Source: Anaerolineaceae bacterium
Lineage (GTDB): Bacteria > Chloroflexota > Anaerolineae > Aggregatilineales > Phototrophicaceae
Direction of reading: 5' to 3'
NCBI GenBank assembly: GCA_020634115.1
Contig: JACKCH010000042.1
Coordinates: 1 to 6,628 of the forward strand
DNA length: 6,628 nt
Shown: positions 1-6,234 of the stretch, in pieces
Layout: the number at the start of each line of letters is the position of its first letter
Position numbering within the stretch: the first letter of the stretch is position 1
Notes under the pieces: generated by a model
Database searches by the model: none
Told to the model about the DNA's origin: nothing
The model's input: the letters and a program-made list of their open reading frames with translations, nothing else
Program-made: the position numbers and the translations under genes

Positions 1-331
1 ACTGATGCTTATCAGAGGTGTGATTCAACACGAGGTCGAGAATGAGTTTCATATCACGCTTATGGATTTCATCGAGCATGGTCTGGAAATCGTCCAGAGA
101 GCCGTAGGCGGGTTCAACCGCTGTATAATCAGCAATATCATAGCCGACATCAATCTGTGGTGAGGGGAAATGGGGTGATAGCCAAATACCCTTCACACCT
201 AACCACTGCAAATAATCTAGCTTGCTGATGATACCACGAATATCACCGATTCCGTCGCCATTGGCATCGGCAAAGCTACGAGGGTATATCTGATAAAAAA
301 CGCTGGTTTCCCACCATGCAAAATCTGTCAT
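1..331 (-). CDS. GH13 alpha-glucosidase, N-terminal part (runs off window edge)
   Basis: This is the first 110 codons of a glycoside hydrolase family 13 enzyme; the rest lies beyond base 1. The product starts MTDFAWWETSVFYQIYPRSF, the usual opening of cytoplasmic alpha-glucosidases. It has the calcium-site-like loop DANGDGIGD at residues 22-30 and conserved region I, DLVLNH, near residue 100, followed by TSD. There is no signal peptide, so it should act on imported sugar inside the cell. The ATG at 329-331 is preceded 8 nt upstream by AGGAG (340-344). Roughly 60 of about 106 aligned residues match the other GH13 protein of this window, but the stretch after WLSP (HFPSPQIDVGYDIADYTAVEP) differs, so it is a distinct paralogue and not a recent duplicate. 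The catalytic Asp and Glu are outside the window, so exact specificity cannot be judged. GH13 membership is near certain. Confidence 0.93.
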   Translation of the reverse strand, partial: MTDFAWWETSVFYQIYPRSFADANGDGIGDIRGIISKLDYLQWLGVKGIWLSPHFPSPQIDVGYDIADYTAVEPAYGSLDDFQTMLDEIHKRDMKLILDLVLNHTSDKHQ

Positions 332-339
332 TTTGTATG

Positions 340-344
340 CTCCT
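340..344 (-). promoter_or_regulatory. Ribosome binding site of the second GH13 gene
   Basis: AGGAG on the minus strand lies 8 nt before the ATG at 329-331. It supports this start and shows the gene can be translated independently of the permease genes upstream. Confidence 0.7.
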
Positions 345-361
345 GACAGGCCTAAAGTCAA

Positions 362-384
362 AACCACCTGCTATTCAGGTGGTT
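362..384 (-). terminator. Terminator-like hairpin after the permease genes
   Basis: A perfect 9-bp stem (AACCACCTG and CAGGTGGTT) closes a 5-nt loop. Read on the minus strand the stem ends in TTTT, then G, so the U-tract is short. It lies 122 bp past the malG-like stop codon and about 30 bp before the second GH13 start. It could end or attenuate the transporter transcript, or be a leader hairpin that lets some transcription through to the GH13 gene. It is weaker than the terminator at 2927-2971. Confidence 0.5.
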
Positions 385-422
385 ATGGTTTCGTACCTTC
401 GATACTCAACGCACTGAAAGCA

Positions 423-456
423 GCTAAGTTCGACTCTGTACAGAGTCGAACTTAGC
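423..456. repeat. 34-bp perfect palindrome
   Basis: Two 17-bp arms, GCTAAGTTCGACTCTGT and its exact complement, meet with no spacer. Nothing pairs beyond the arms. Neither side has a clean T-tract (minus side continues TGCTTTC, plus side CAGGATATTC), so it is not a standard intrinsic terminator. It lies 50 bp after the malG-like gene. A TATAAG box (minus strand, 473-478) lies just upstream but has no recognisable -35. Possible roles are a processing or stability hairpin at the 3' end of the transporter mRNA, an operator, or a dispersed repeat. The palindrome is certain, the role is not. Confidence 0.8.
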
Positions 457-506
457 CAGGATATTCTTTTCTCTTATAGCTCATAGGATGATGGTTCTGG
501 CGTGTT

Positions 507-1361
507 TTATCCTTTAACCGCCCCCGCAGTCAGGCCGGCCACAATCCGTTTCTGGAAGATGACGACCAGGACAATCAGTGGCAGCGTAACCACCATCGCC
601 GCTGCCATGACCTCGGCTATTGGCTCCTGGCGCGCAACCGTGCCGTTAAACTGGGCGATCGCCACTGGCACTGTCTGAGCGGCGGGATTGGTCAGGGTGA
701 AGGTCAGCGCATACAGGTATTCATTCCAGGCGGCGATAAACGCCAGCAGCCCGGTGGTCACCAGTGCGGGCGCGGTCAGCGGCAGCATAATCATGTAGAA
801 CGTCTGGAAACTGGTCGCGCCGTCTACCAGCGCCGCCTGTTCGATCTCGTCCGGCAGCCCCTTAAAGAAAGAAGTCAGCACCCACACTGTAAATGGCAGG
901 GTGAAGATGGGATACGTGAGGATCAACGACAAGGGCGACCCATACACCCCTACCTCCCTGACAATCGTGAATAAGCCCGACAAGATCGAAATCTGCGGGA
1001 ACATCGTCATTGACAGCACGACATACATCATGGCCGTGCGCCCTCGGAACTGTAACCGCCCCAGCGCATATGCGGCAAAAGCGCCTACGACCAGCGACAG
1101 CAGCACCACCGCCGCCGATACCCAACTAGAGTTAAGGAGCGCCTGCATGAACCTGCCGTTGCTGAACACGGCCTGATAGTTAATCGTCGTGAAGTTATTC
1201 GGAAAGTAGGTTGCGGGTTCAAAAAGCTCCTGCTCACCCTTGAATGACGAATTCAATGCCCAGTAAAAGGGAAAGAGTGAAAAGAGGACAATCGCCACAA
1301 TCAACAGGTAGAAGCCCACCCGCCCTAATAATTTGTTCAGGTTTCTGGTATCCGGGGTCAT
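507..1361 (-). CDS. ABC sugar transporter permease, MalG type (CUT1 family)
   Basis: This is one of two inner-membrane subunits that form the sugar channel of a CUT1 importer. It has 284 residues, the usual length for the family. Six membrane segments can be seen at about residues 14-36, 78-100, 111-133, 143-165, 197-219 and 250-270. The EAA loop that docks onto the ATPase is at 174-195 (EQAALVDGA then PL), and the family motif AAWNEYLYAL is at 210-219. The ATG at 1359-1361 overlaps the stop of the malF-like gene as ATGA, so the two are translationally coupled. A GAGGA (1372-1376) lies 10 nt upstream inside the malF-like gene. It ends in TAA and is the last transporter gene. Family assignment is very secure; the sugar carried is not fixed by this subunit. 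Confidence 0.95.
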   Translation of the reverse strand: MTPDTRNLNKLLGRVGFYLLIVAIVLFSLFPFYWALNSSFKGEQELFEPATYFPNNFTTINYQAVFSNGRFMQALLNSSWVSAAVVLLSLVVGAFAAYALGRLQFRGRTAMMYVVLSMTMFPQISILSGLFTIVREVGVYGSPLSLILTYPIFTLPFTVWVLTSFFKGLPDEIEQAALVDGATSFQTFYMIMLPLTAPALVTTGLLAFIAAWNEYLYALTFTLTNPAAQTVPVAIAQFNGTVARQEPIAEVMAAAMVVTLPLIVLVVIFQKRIVAGLTAGAVKG

Positions 1362-2911
1362 TGGGCTTCAATCCTCACTGAGCGCACATACAGGAACGTA
1401 AAGATGGCAATCAGGACGAAAATGATGACCGAGACTGCTGAGGCATACCCGCCCTGCTGATTCTGAATCAGCACCTCATAGTTGTAGGTTGCCATCGAAA
1501 GCTTCTGACGACCCAGCAGCACATTGAAGACATCGAACACACGCAGCGCATCCAGCGTGCGGAAGATGAGCGCGATGCCAATCACCGGGCGTAGAAGCGG
1601 CAGTGTGATTGAACGGAACTGCACCCAGCGGTTGGCTCCGTCCACTGATGCTGCTTCATAGAGGTCTGATGGAATGAGCTGCAAGCCGGCCAGCAGCAGG
1701 AGCGCCATAAACGGTGTTGTTTTCCACACGTCCACCATAATCAGCGCATTTACCTGGAGATTGGCGTTGCTCAGCCATGCCTGTGATTGTGGGATGATAT
1801 GCAGATCAATCAGGACTTTATTGATGATACCTGATTGGTTATCCCGCAACATGAGTTCCCATAGGCGCGCCGAAATAACCGTTGGAATCGCCCAGGGAAT
1901 GAGCATCACCGCCCGCATAAAACCCCGTCCGGCAAAATCCGAGTTGACCACCATCGCAATAAATAGCCCTAATGCCAACTCCAGGGTGACAGAGAAAAAC
2001 GTGAAGTAGAGCGTATTGCCGATGCCGGTGAGGAAATCGGAATCCGTCCCGCTCAGTACCAGTGCCTGATTCCCCCCGATTTGGATATAGGCTACCGAGC
2101 GAAAGCCCTCCCGGAGCAGTTCACGGTCAATCAGCTCCCAGCGCGGCGATCCGTTGGCATCCAATGTACATGTTCCATCATCGGCCAGACGGCAGGAAAC
2201 AGTATCAAAGCGGAAGCCGAGGAGCTGCGTATAATTTGATAATCCCACAAAGTTGACCGGGTCTGCACTGCCAAAACGCTTGTCGGTCAGGCTCTCGATA
2301 AAGGTCTTTTCGAGCGGGCGCGCCGCCACAATAATTAGAATGGTGATGGTTGGAATTAACAAGTTCCAGGCCATGCGTGTGTTGCGCGAGGTCAGAGTCT
2401 GGTTGCGATTTACCAGGTCGGCATGACGCGACAGCCACCAGCTTGCGAATCCGACCAGAACTGCAAGCAGCAAAAGTGGCCCGCCCGCCCGCATCCCGCG
2501 CCCGAAATCGTAATCCACGTTCAGGGTTTCATTGCCAGCTGATTGCTCAAAGAGCAAGAACACACCCATGATAAGGGCACCCACCGTCAGCCAGAAAACA
2601 ATCACACTTGCCCAGCGCACGGCTTCGCCACTTCCTCTGATAATCTGGATGGCGGTGATCGCCAGCCCAACACTGAGTCCCAGTACCAACAGGGGGAGGA
2701 CTATCCCGGCGTTATGCAAAAATGCCAGAACGAAGCTGATCTCGCCGTTCAATCCCAACTGAACTTCAGGCATGCTGAGAACGGACTGCATGTAAAACAC
2801 GGTTGCCCCTAGAGCGATAACAATCAATAGAAGCGCAATGAATCTAAGCCCCGTGTTATAACTAGCAGGTAACTCTTCGGATTTCGAAATTGTCCTAGTC
2901 ACTGCGATCAT
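1358..2911 (-). CDS. ABC sugar transporter permease, MalF type, with extended N-terminus
   Basis: This is the partner permease of a CUT1 importer. The core begins near residue 180 (MAWNLLIP), with later membrane segments at about 297-321, 332-351, 384-408, 440-458 and 489-509. The EAA motif is at 418-441 (YEAASVDGANRW then TLPLLRP). At 517 residues it is far longer than the usual roughly 300. About 175 extra N-terminal residues hold four more hydrophobic segments (about 22-41, 65-91, 100-121, 143-161). Between NFVGLSNYTQLL (220-231) and the next membrane segment an insert of about 60 residues contains Cys240 and Cys248; its position resembles the large P2 loop of E. coli MalF that touches the binding protein. 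The ATG has GGGAG only 3 nt upstream, a tight spacing; GTG at codon 4 would give 12 nt and is a possible alternative start. It lies just after a strong terminator and overlaps the malG-like gene by 4 bp. Confidence 0.94.
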   Translation of the reverse strand: MIAVTRTISKSEELPASYNTGLRFIALLLIVIALGATVFYMQSVLSMPEVQLGLNGEISFVLAFLHNAGIVLPLLVLGLSVGLAITAIQIIRGSGEAVRWASVIVFWLTVGALIMGVFLLFEQSAGNETLNVDYDFGRGMRAGGPLLLLAVLVGFASWWLSRHADLVNRNQTLTSRNTRMAWNLLIPTITILIIVAARPLEKTFIESLTDKRFGSADPVNFVGLSNYTQLLGFRFDTVSCRLADDGTCTLDANGSPRWELIDRELLREGFRSVAYIQIGGNQALVLSGTDSDFLTGIGNTLYFTFFSVTLELALGLFIAMVVNSDFAGRGFMRAVMLIPWAIPTVISARLWELMLRDNQSGIINKVLIDLHIIPQSQAWLSNANLQVNALIMVDVWKTTPFMALLLLAGLQLIPSDLYEAASVDGANRWVQFRSITLPLLRPVIGIALIFRTLDALRVFDVFNVLLGRQKLSMATYNYEVLIQNQQGGYASAVSVIIFVLIAIFTFLYVRSVRIEAQ

Positions 2912-2914
2912 AAA

Positions 2915-2919
2915 CTCCC
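2915..2919 (-). promoter_or_regulatory. Ribosome binding site of malF-like gene, short spacing
   Basis: GGGAG ends only 3 nt before the ATG at 2909-2911, shorter than the usual 5-9 nt. Either initiation is inefficient, which would fit low permease output, or translation starts at GTG codon 4. It lies directly after the T-tract of the preceding terminator. Confidence 0.5.
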
Positions 2920-2926
2920 AATATAT

Positions 2927-2971
2927 AAAAAAAAGAGGGAGGTAGTCTCCCTAATGGAAAGGCTACCTCCC
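2927..2971 (-). terminator. Strong intrinsic terminator between binding-protein and permease genes
   Basis: On the minus strand a 9-bp GC-rich stem (GGGAGGTAG, 2971-2963, with CTACCTCCC, 2945-2937) is followed by TC and eight Ts (2934-2927). A second 5' arm (AGGGAG, 2952-2947) can pair with CTCCCT (2941-2936) to form a smaller hairpin using the same 3' arm, so either fold ends beside the T-tract. It starts 10 bp after the binding-protein stop and ends 15 bp before the malF-like ATG. Most transcripts probably stop here, with read-through feeding the permease genes. Confidence 0.88.
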
Positions 2972-2981
2972 GTAAACTTTG

Positions 2982-4283
2982 TTACTGGCCCAGAATATCC
3001 TGCAGGTCAAGTTCAAGCAGTTCCATCGCCGTCGCGCCATCTTGGTCACCAACCAGGACGCTGTGAGCAGCGGTGAAGAACGCGGTTGAAACCTGGTTGT
3101 AGAGGACACCCGTAACGGTTGACGGACGGGTCACGGTGTTGGAAAGCACCGGGAACAGTTCGGCATAGTACGGGTTCGCATCCAGCAGGTCAGCGTCGGA
3201 GTACAGCGACATGGCTGTTGGCAGATATGAGCCTTCCAGCGAGCGGTACTTCTGGACGTAGGGGCTGCTGAAGTAAATCGCCACCGCAGCGGCGGCAGTC
3301 GGGTTCTGGGAGTACTTGGAAACACCAAGCTGCCACCCGCCCTGGGTCGCGGCGCGCAGATCAGCGGCGCCCGTGGGGAGCAGAGCTACGTTGAAGATAC
3401 CAGCAACGGCGCTGTCTTCGCCCTGGCCCAGTGAGTAAGCATACGGCCAATTGCGCATAAAGGCAGCATTGCCCGCCTGCCATACGGCGCGTGAGTCTTC
3501 TTCCTGGTAGCTGGTCACGCCCTCGGGGCTGATAGTGCCAACCCAGGTTGCCGCACGATCAAGCGCGTGTGCCACTGCCGCGTTATTGACCGTAATGTTA
3601 CCTTCGCGGTCCACAATCGTGCTGCCCGCTTCGGTGTAAATCCATTCGAGACCATCGCAGGTCAGACCTTCATAGGCGTTGCCCTGCCAGACATAGCCCC
3701 AGAAGTCCGCATTGCCCTTGGCACGTTCGCCATCCTGGATTGTTTGGGCGGCAACTGCGAGTTCTTCCCACGTCTGCGGTACTTCCACACCATATTCATC
3801 GAGCAGGTCGGTGCGATAGTACAGCATCGGCGCATCGTTGAACCAGGGGATACCAGTCAGATTGCCATCAACCGTGTTGTTTTCCACGATGGCCGGGAAG
3901 TAATCTGCAAGCGCGTCTTCACTGATGTAGTCATACATATTCAGCATGTGTTCAGCGAGGATGCCGGGCCAGATTACGTCGAACTGGAACACGTCAATTT
4001 CGGAGCTTTGCGCTTCAAACTGCTGGAGATAGTAGCCGAGAATGTCGGTTGCAGATTCCGGCAATGAGTAGATTTGCACCGTGATGTTCGGGCAGGCGGC
4101 CATGAATTCATCCGCTGCACGCTGACCGAACTCAATGTCCTTACCAACAGACCCCACCGACACGACGACAGTTGCTGTTTCGTCGGTCAGGCAGTCAATA
4201 GCGGGCATACCGTCCTGCGCCACAACCGGCAGCGCACTGGCGACCAACACCAATACGAGCATGAGGAATAAAGCTTTCTTCAT
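2982..4283 (-). CDS. Extracytoplasmic sugar-binding protein of CUT1 ABC transporter (trehalose/maltose-binding type)
   Basis: This protein captures the sugar outside the membrane and delivers it to the permeases. It has 433 residues. A Sec signal peptide (MKK, hydrophobic core 4-18, probable cleavage after VVA at residue 22) has no lipobox Cys, so it should be released or held by protein contacts. Family motifs include DVFQFDVIWPG (97-107), IPWFNDAPMLYYRTDLL (145-161), MRNWPYAY (276-283) and GGWQLGVSKYS (315-325), which resemble the trehalose/maltose-binding proteins of Thermococcus and Thermus. Aromatic residues W147, W279 and W317 are likely sugar-stacking positions by analogy. Cys31, Cys64 and Cys209 are present; the first two could form a disulfide. 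The ATG has AAGG (4290-4293) 6 nt upstream. A terminator follows, and two permease genes come next, fixing its role. The ligand is inferred as an alpha-glucoside from the flanking GH13 genes. Confidence 0.94.
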   Translation of the reverse strand: MKKALFLMLVLVLVASALPVVAQDGMPAIDCLTDETATVVVSVGSVGKDIEFGQRAADEFMAACPNITVQIYSLPESATDILGYYLQQFEAQSSEIDVFQFDVIWPGILAEHMLNMYDYISEDALADYFPAIVENNTVDGNLTGIPWFNDAPMLYYRTDLLDEYGVEVPQTWEELAVAAQTIQDGERAKGNADFWGYVWQGNAYEGLTCDGLEWIYTEAGSTIVDREGNITVNNAAVAHALDRAATWVGTISPEGVTSYQEEDSRAVWQAGNAAFMRNWPYAYSLGQGEDSAVAGIFNVALLPTGAADLRAATQGGWQLGVSKYSQNPTAAAAVAIYFSSPYVQKYRSLEGSYLPTAMSLYSDADLLDANPYYAELFPVLSNTVTRPSTVTGVLYNQVSTAFFTAAHSVLVGDQDGATAMELLELDLQDILGQ

Positions 4284-4287
4284 CTTA

Positions 4288-4295
4288 CACCTTTC
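4288..4295 (-). promoter_or_regulatory. Ribosome binding site of the binding-protein gene
   Basis: GAAAGGTG on the minus strand, with AAGG 6 nt before the ATG at 4281-4283. The spacing is near ideal, fitting high expression of a binding protein. Confidence 0.65.
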
Positions 4296-4349
4296 TAAAT
4301 ATTAGGCTAACAACGGGACATTATGTTTGTCTGCTCAATGCCCATTACG

Positions 4350-4378
4350 ACTATACTATACTGCTACAAGTTTGCACA
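4350..4378 (-). promoter_or_regulatory. Candidate promoter for the transporter genes
   Basis: On the minus strand a TATAGT box (4355-4350, 5 of 6 to TATAAT) is repeated 5 bp upstream (4360-4355). At 17 bp upstream lies TGTGCA (4378-4373), a poor -35 that coincides with a copy of the TTTGCACA motif. A start near 4343 would give a leader of about 60 nt. A strong -10 with a poor -35 suggests dependence on an activator, or a repressor site overlapping the promoter. Confidence 0.42.
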
Positions 4379-4431
4379 GCGGATTGGCGATATTTGGGCA
4401 ATTTACACAATTGAGTTAATTTGCACAATCG
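4369..4431. promoter_or_regulatory. Three copies of a TTTRCACA operator-like motif
   Basis: Directly repeated copies on the plus strand are AGTTTGCACAGCGG (4369-4382), AATTTACACAATTG (4400-4413) and AATTTGCACAATCG (4418-4431). Copies two and three differ at one of their first 12 bases. Starts are 31 and 18 bp apart. The first covers the candidate -35 of the transporter promoter and the others lie upstream of it, a layout typical of a sugar-responsive regulator. No regulator gene is in the window, so the protein that would bind is unknown. The repeats are visible; the role is inferred. Confidence 0.45.
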
Positions 4432-4486
4432 AACATAAGAGCAGATTCGAGGTTTTAAGAAGGGCTTTGAATATTCGGAAATTTCC

Positions 4487-4542
4487 CTGTAGGGGCATGA
4501 TGGTTCATGCCCCACGCCGGTAATGACGTTCCGTCACTACAG
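4487..4542. repeat. 56-bp composite palindromic element overlapping the GH13 stop codon
   Basis: Terminal inverted repeats CTGTAG (4487-4492) and CTACAG (4537-4542) enclose two hairpins: GGGGCATGA/TCATGCCCC (4492-4513, 4-nt loop) and GTAATGACG/CGTCACTAC (4520-4540, one mismatch, 3-nt loop). Read on the minus strand, the right terminal repeat supplies the last codon of the GH13 gene, CTG (Leu), and its stop TAG. No T-tract follows, so it is not a standard terminator, although it may act as one or as an mRNA 3' stabiliser. The GTAGGGGC arm resembles palindromes scattered between genes in Chloroflexota and Cyanobacteria (from memory). A small non-autonomous mobile element is possible. Confidence 0.6.
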
Positions 4543-6234
4543 CCGGTAGACACGCGCCTCGTAAGGCCGCAGCGTCACCGTGTCGAATGCCATGCCAGAT
4601 TCCACCTGGTAGTTGGCGATGAGTAGTTCAAAGTGATCGGTGGTAAGCCCATCTGGTAGGGTACATGAGGCTGCTTCATTAGAGAAATTCAGCAGTACCA
4701 GCAGACGTTCCGATTCCAAGGTGCGAGTAAAAGCGTATATCTGCGGGTGATCGTTCAGGACGAGATCATACGTGCCGTAGACGATGATTGGGTGTGCCTT
4801 GCGCAACCGGATCAATTTCTGGAAGTAATAAAATATTGAGTCCGGATCTGCCAGCGCCTGCTCTACGTTGATCGCTGTATAGTTGGAATTGACCTTAATC
4901 CAGGGCGTGCCGGTAGTGAACCCGGCGTGCAGACTGTTGTCCCACTGTACCGGCGTCCGGGCGTTATCACGGCTCTTGGCGTGCAGAATCCTGAGAACGG
5001 CCTCCGCATCCATACCTTGCTCATTGACCAACTCGTGATACAGATTGACTGTTTCGATGTCGCGGTAATCCGCAATCGAGTCGAACGGCGTATTCGTCAT
5101 ACCGATCTCATCACCCTGGTAAATATAGGGCGTGCCTTGCTGCAAGTGCGTGAACGTAGCGAGCAGTTTGGCGGATTCAACCCGGTACTCACGGTCATTT
5201 CCAAAGCGGGATACTGTGCGTGGTTGGTCGTGGTTGGTCAGGTAGATGCTGTTCCACCCCCGGCCGTCGAGGTCTTTCTGCCAGCGTGTCATCACCCGTT
5301 TGAGGTCGGCCAGCTTCCAAGGAGACACACTGCGGCGCTCTGAGCCAGCCGCTGCCGCATCAATCCCCATGTGTTCAAACTGAAATACCATATTCAGCGG
5401 GCCGGTGGATTCGTTGGTCAGGTCAATTGCGTCCTGCGTGTTGACATCCGGCGTTTCGCCTACCGTCATAATATCGTATTTTGAGAGGACCTCCTGCTGC
5501 ATCTCGCCCAGGAATTCCAGCAGACGCGGTCCGTTGATATAGTGCTGGCCGCCATACTGATAGCGGGCGCTGCTCGTGACTGAAGCGTCGGGCAGCCCTG
5601 GTGTTTTCGAGATCATGTTGATGACATCCATACGGAAGCCATCAATGCCCTTTCGCAGCCACCAGTGCATCATATCATAGACTTCAGCCCGCACTTTGGG
5701 ATTTTCCCAGTTCAGATCAGGCTGTTTTTTCGAGAACAAGTGCAGATAGTATTCGCCGGTTGCTTCATCGTACTGCCAGGTCGACCCGCTGAAGTAGGAC
5801 ACCCAGTTATTCGGTTCGTGACCATCCGCTCCTGGATGCCAGATGTAGTAATCCCGGTAGGGATTGTCTTTGGATTGGCGCGCTTCTACAAACCAGGGAT
5901 GTTCGTCCGAGGTGTGGTTGACGACGAGATCCATCACCAGTTTAATACCGCGCTGGTGCATCCCGGCCAGCAGTTCTTCCCAATCGGCGAGCGTGCCGAA
6001 CTCGCTCATGATGTCACGGTAGTTGCTGATGTCGTATCCATTGTCATCGTTAGGTGACTGGTAAACCGGCGAAAGCCAGACGACGTCTATACCCAATTCC
6101 TTGAGATAGTCGAGTTTTTGAATAATCCCACGCAGGTCGCCGATTCCGTCACCATTGCTATCGTAAAAGCTGCGGGGGTAAATCTGATAGACTACACTTT
6201 CTTTCCACCAGGCTTTTGTGGGGTGGGTACGCAT
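4537..6234 (-). CDS. Cytoplasmic GH13 alpha-glucosidase, oligo-1,6-glucosidase-like
   Basis: Retaining alpha-glucosidase that removes glucose from the non-reducing end of short imported oligosaccharides. It has 565 residues, typical of the oligo-1,6-glucosidase group (GH13_31). Motifs in order: DSNGDGIGDL calcium-site loop (25-34), region I DLVVNH (102-107), region V QPDLNW (171-176), region II GFRMDV with nucleophile Asp203, region III VGE with acid/base Glu260, region IV NHDQ with Asp336, and RDNARTPVQWD (422-432). All catalytic residues are intact. Val204 after the nucleophile matches isomaltases and oligo-1,6-glucosidases, where maltases usually have Ala or Thr, so alpha-1,6 activity is favoured. 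There is no signal peptide. I chose the ATG at 6232-6234 with AAGGA 10 nt upstream; the frame stays open to a TTG at 6292-6294, which would add 20 residues with no family counterpart. Trehalose-6-phosphate hydrolase and dextran glucosidase are alternatives. The stop lies inside a palindromic repeat. Confidence 0.93.
   Translation of the reverse strand: MRTHPTKAWWKESVVYQIYPRSFYDSNGDGIGDLRGIIQKLDYLKELGIDVVWLSPVYQSPNDDNGYDISNYRDIMSEFGTLADWEELLAGMHQRGIKLVMDLVVNHTSDEHPWFVEARQSKDNPYRDYYIWHPGADGHEPNNWVSYFSGSTWQYDEATGEYYLHLFSKKQPDLNWENPKVRAEVYDMMHWWLRKGIDGFRMDVINMISKTPGLPDASVTSSARYQYGGQHYINGPRLLEFLGEMQQEVLSKYDIMTVGETPDVNTQDAIDLTNESTGPLNMVFQFEHMGIDAAAAGSERRSVSPWKLADLKRVMTRWQKDLDGRGWNSIYLTNHDQPRTVSRFGNDREYRVESAKLLATFTHLQQGTPYIYQGDEIGMTNTPFDSIADYRDIETVNLYHELVNEQGMDAEAVLRILHAKSRDNARTPVQWDNSLHAGFTTGTPWIKVNSNYTAINVEQALADPDSIFYYFQKLIRLRKAHPIIVYGTYDLVLNDHPQIYAFTRTLESERLLVLLNFSNEAASCTLPDGLTTDHFELLIANYQVESGMAFDTVTLRPYEARVYRL

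Noticed and set aside
332..420. A promoter for the second GH13 gene (TTGAGT 409-404 with CATAAC 387-382, or TTGACT near 363)
   Set aside because: The first pair has only moderate matches and overlaps the hairpin stem. The second would place the start at the ATG itself. Neither is strong enough to report.
3567..4067. A 166-codon plus-strand reading frame opposite the binding-protein gene
   Set aside because: It lies wholly antisense to a gene with clear family motifs, has no ribosome binding site context of note and no recognisable domain. It is a shadow of codon bias on the other strand.
4472..4486. GGAAATTTCC palindrome and a TATTCGGAAAT stretch also seen on the minus strand near 6232-6243
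   Set aside because: Short AT-rich palindromes are expected by chance, and the second occurrence overlaps the GH13 start codon without keeping the palindrome.
4323..4523. A 66-codon plus-strand reading frame in the gap before the binding-protein gene
   Set aside because: It crosses the repeated operator-like motif and half of the palindromic element, lacks a ribosome binding site, and its predicted peptide looks random.
4927..6057. Plus-strand reading frames of 138 and 130 codons opposite the GH13 gene
   Set aside because: Both are antisense to intact catalytic motifs of GH13 and show no family resemblance of their own.
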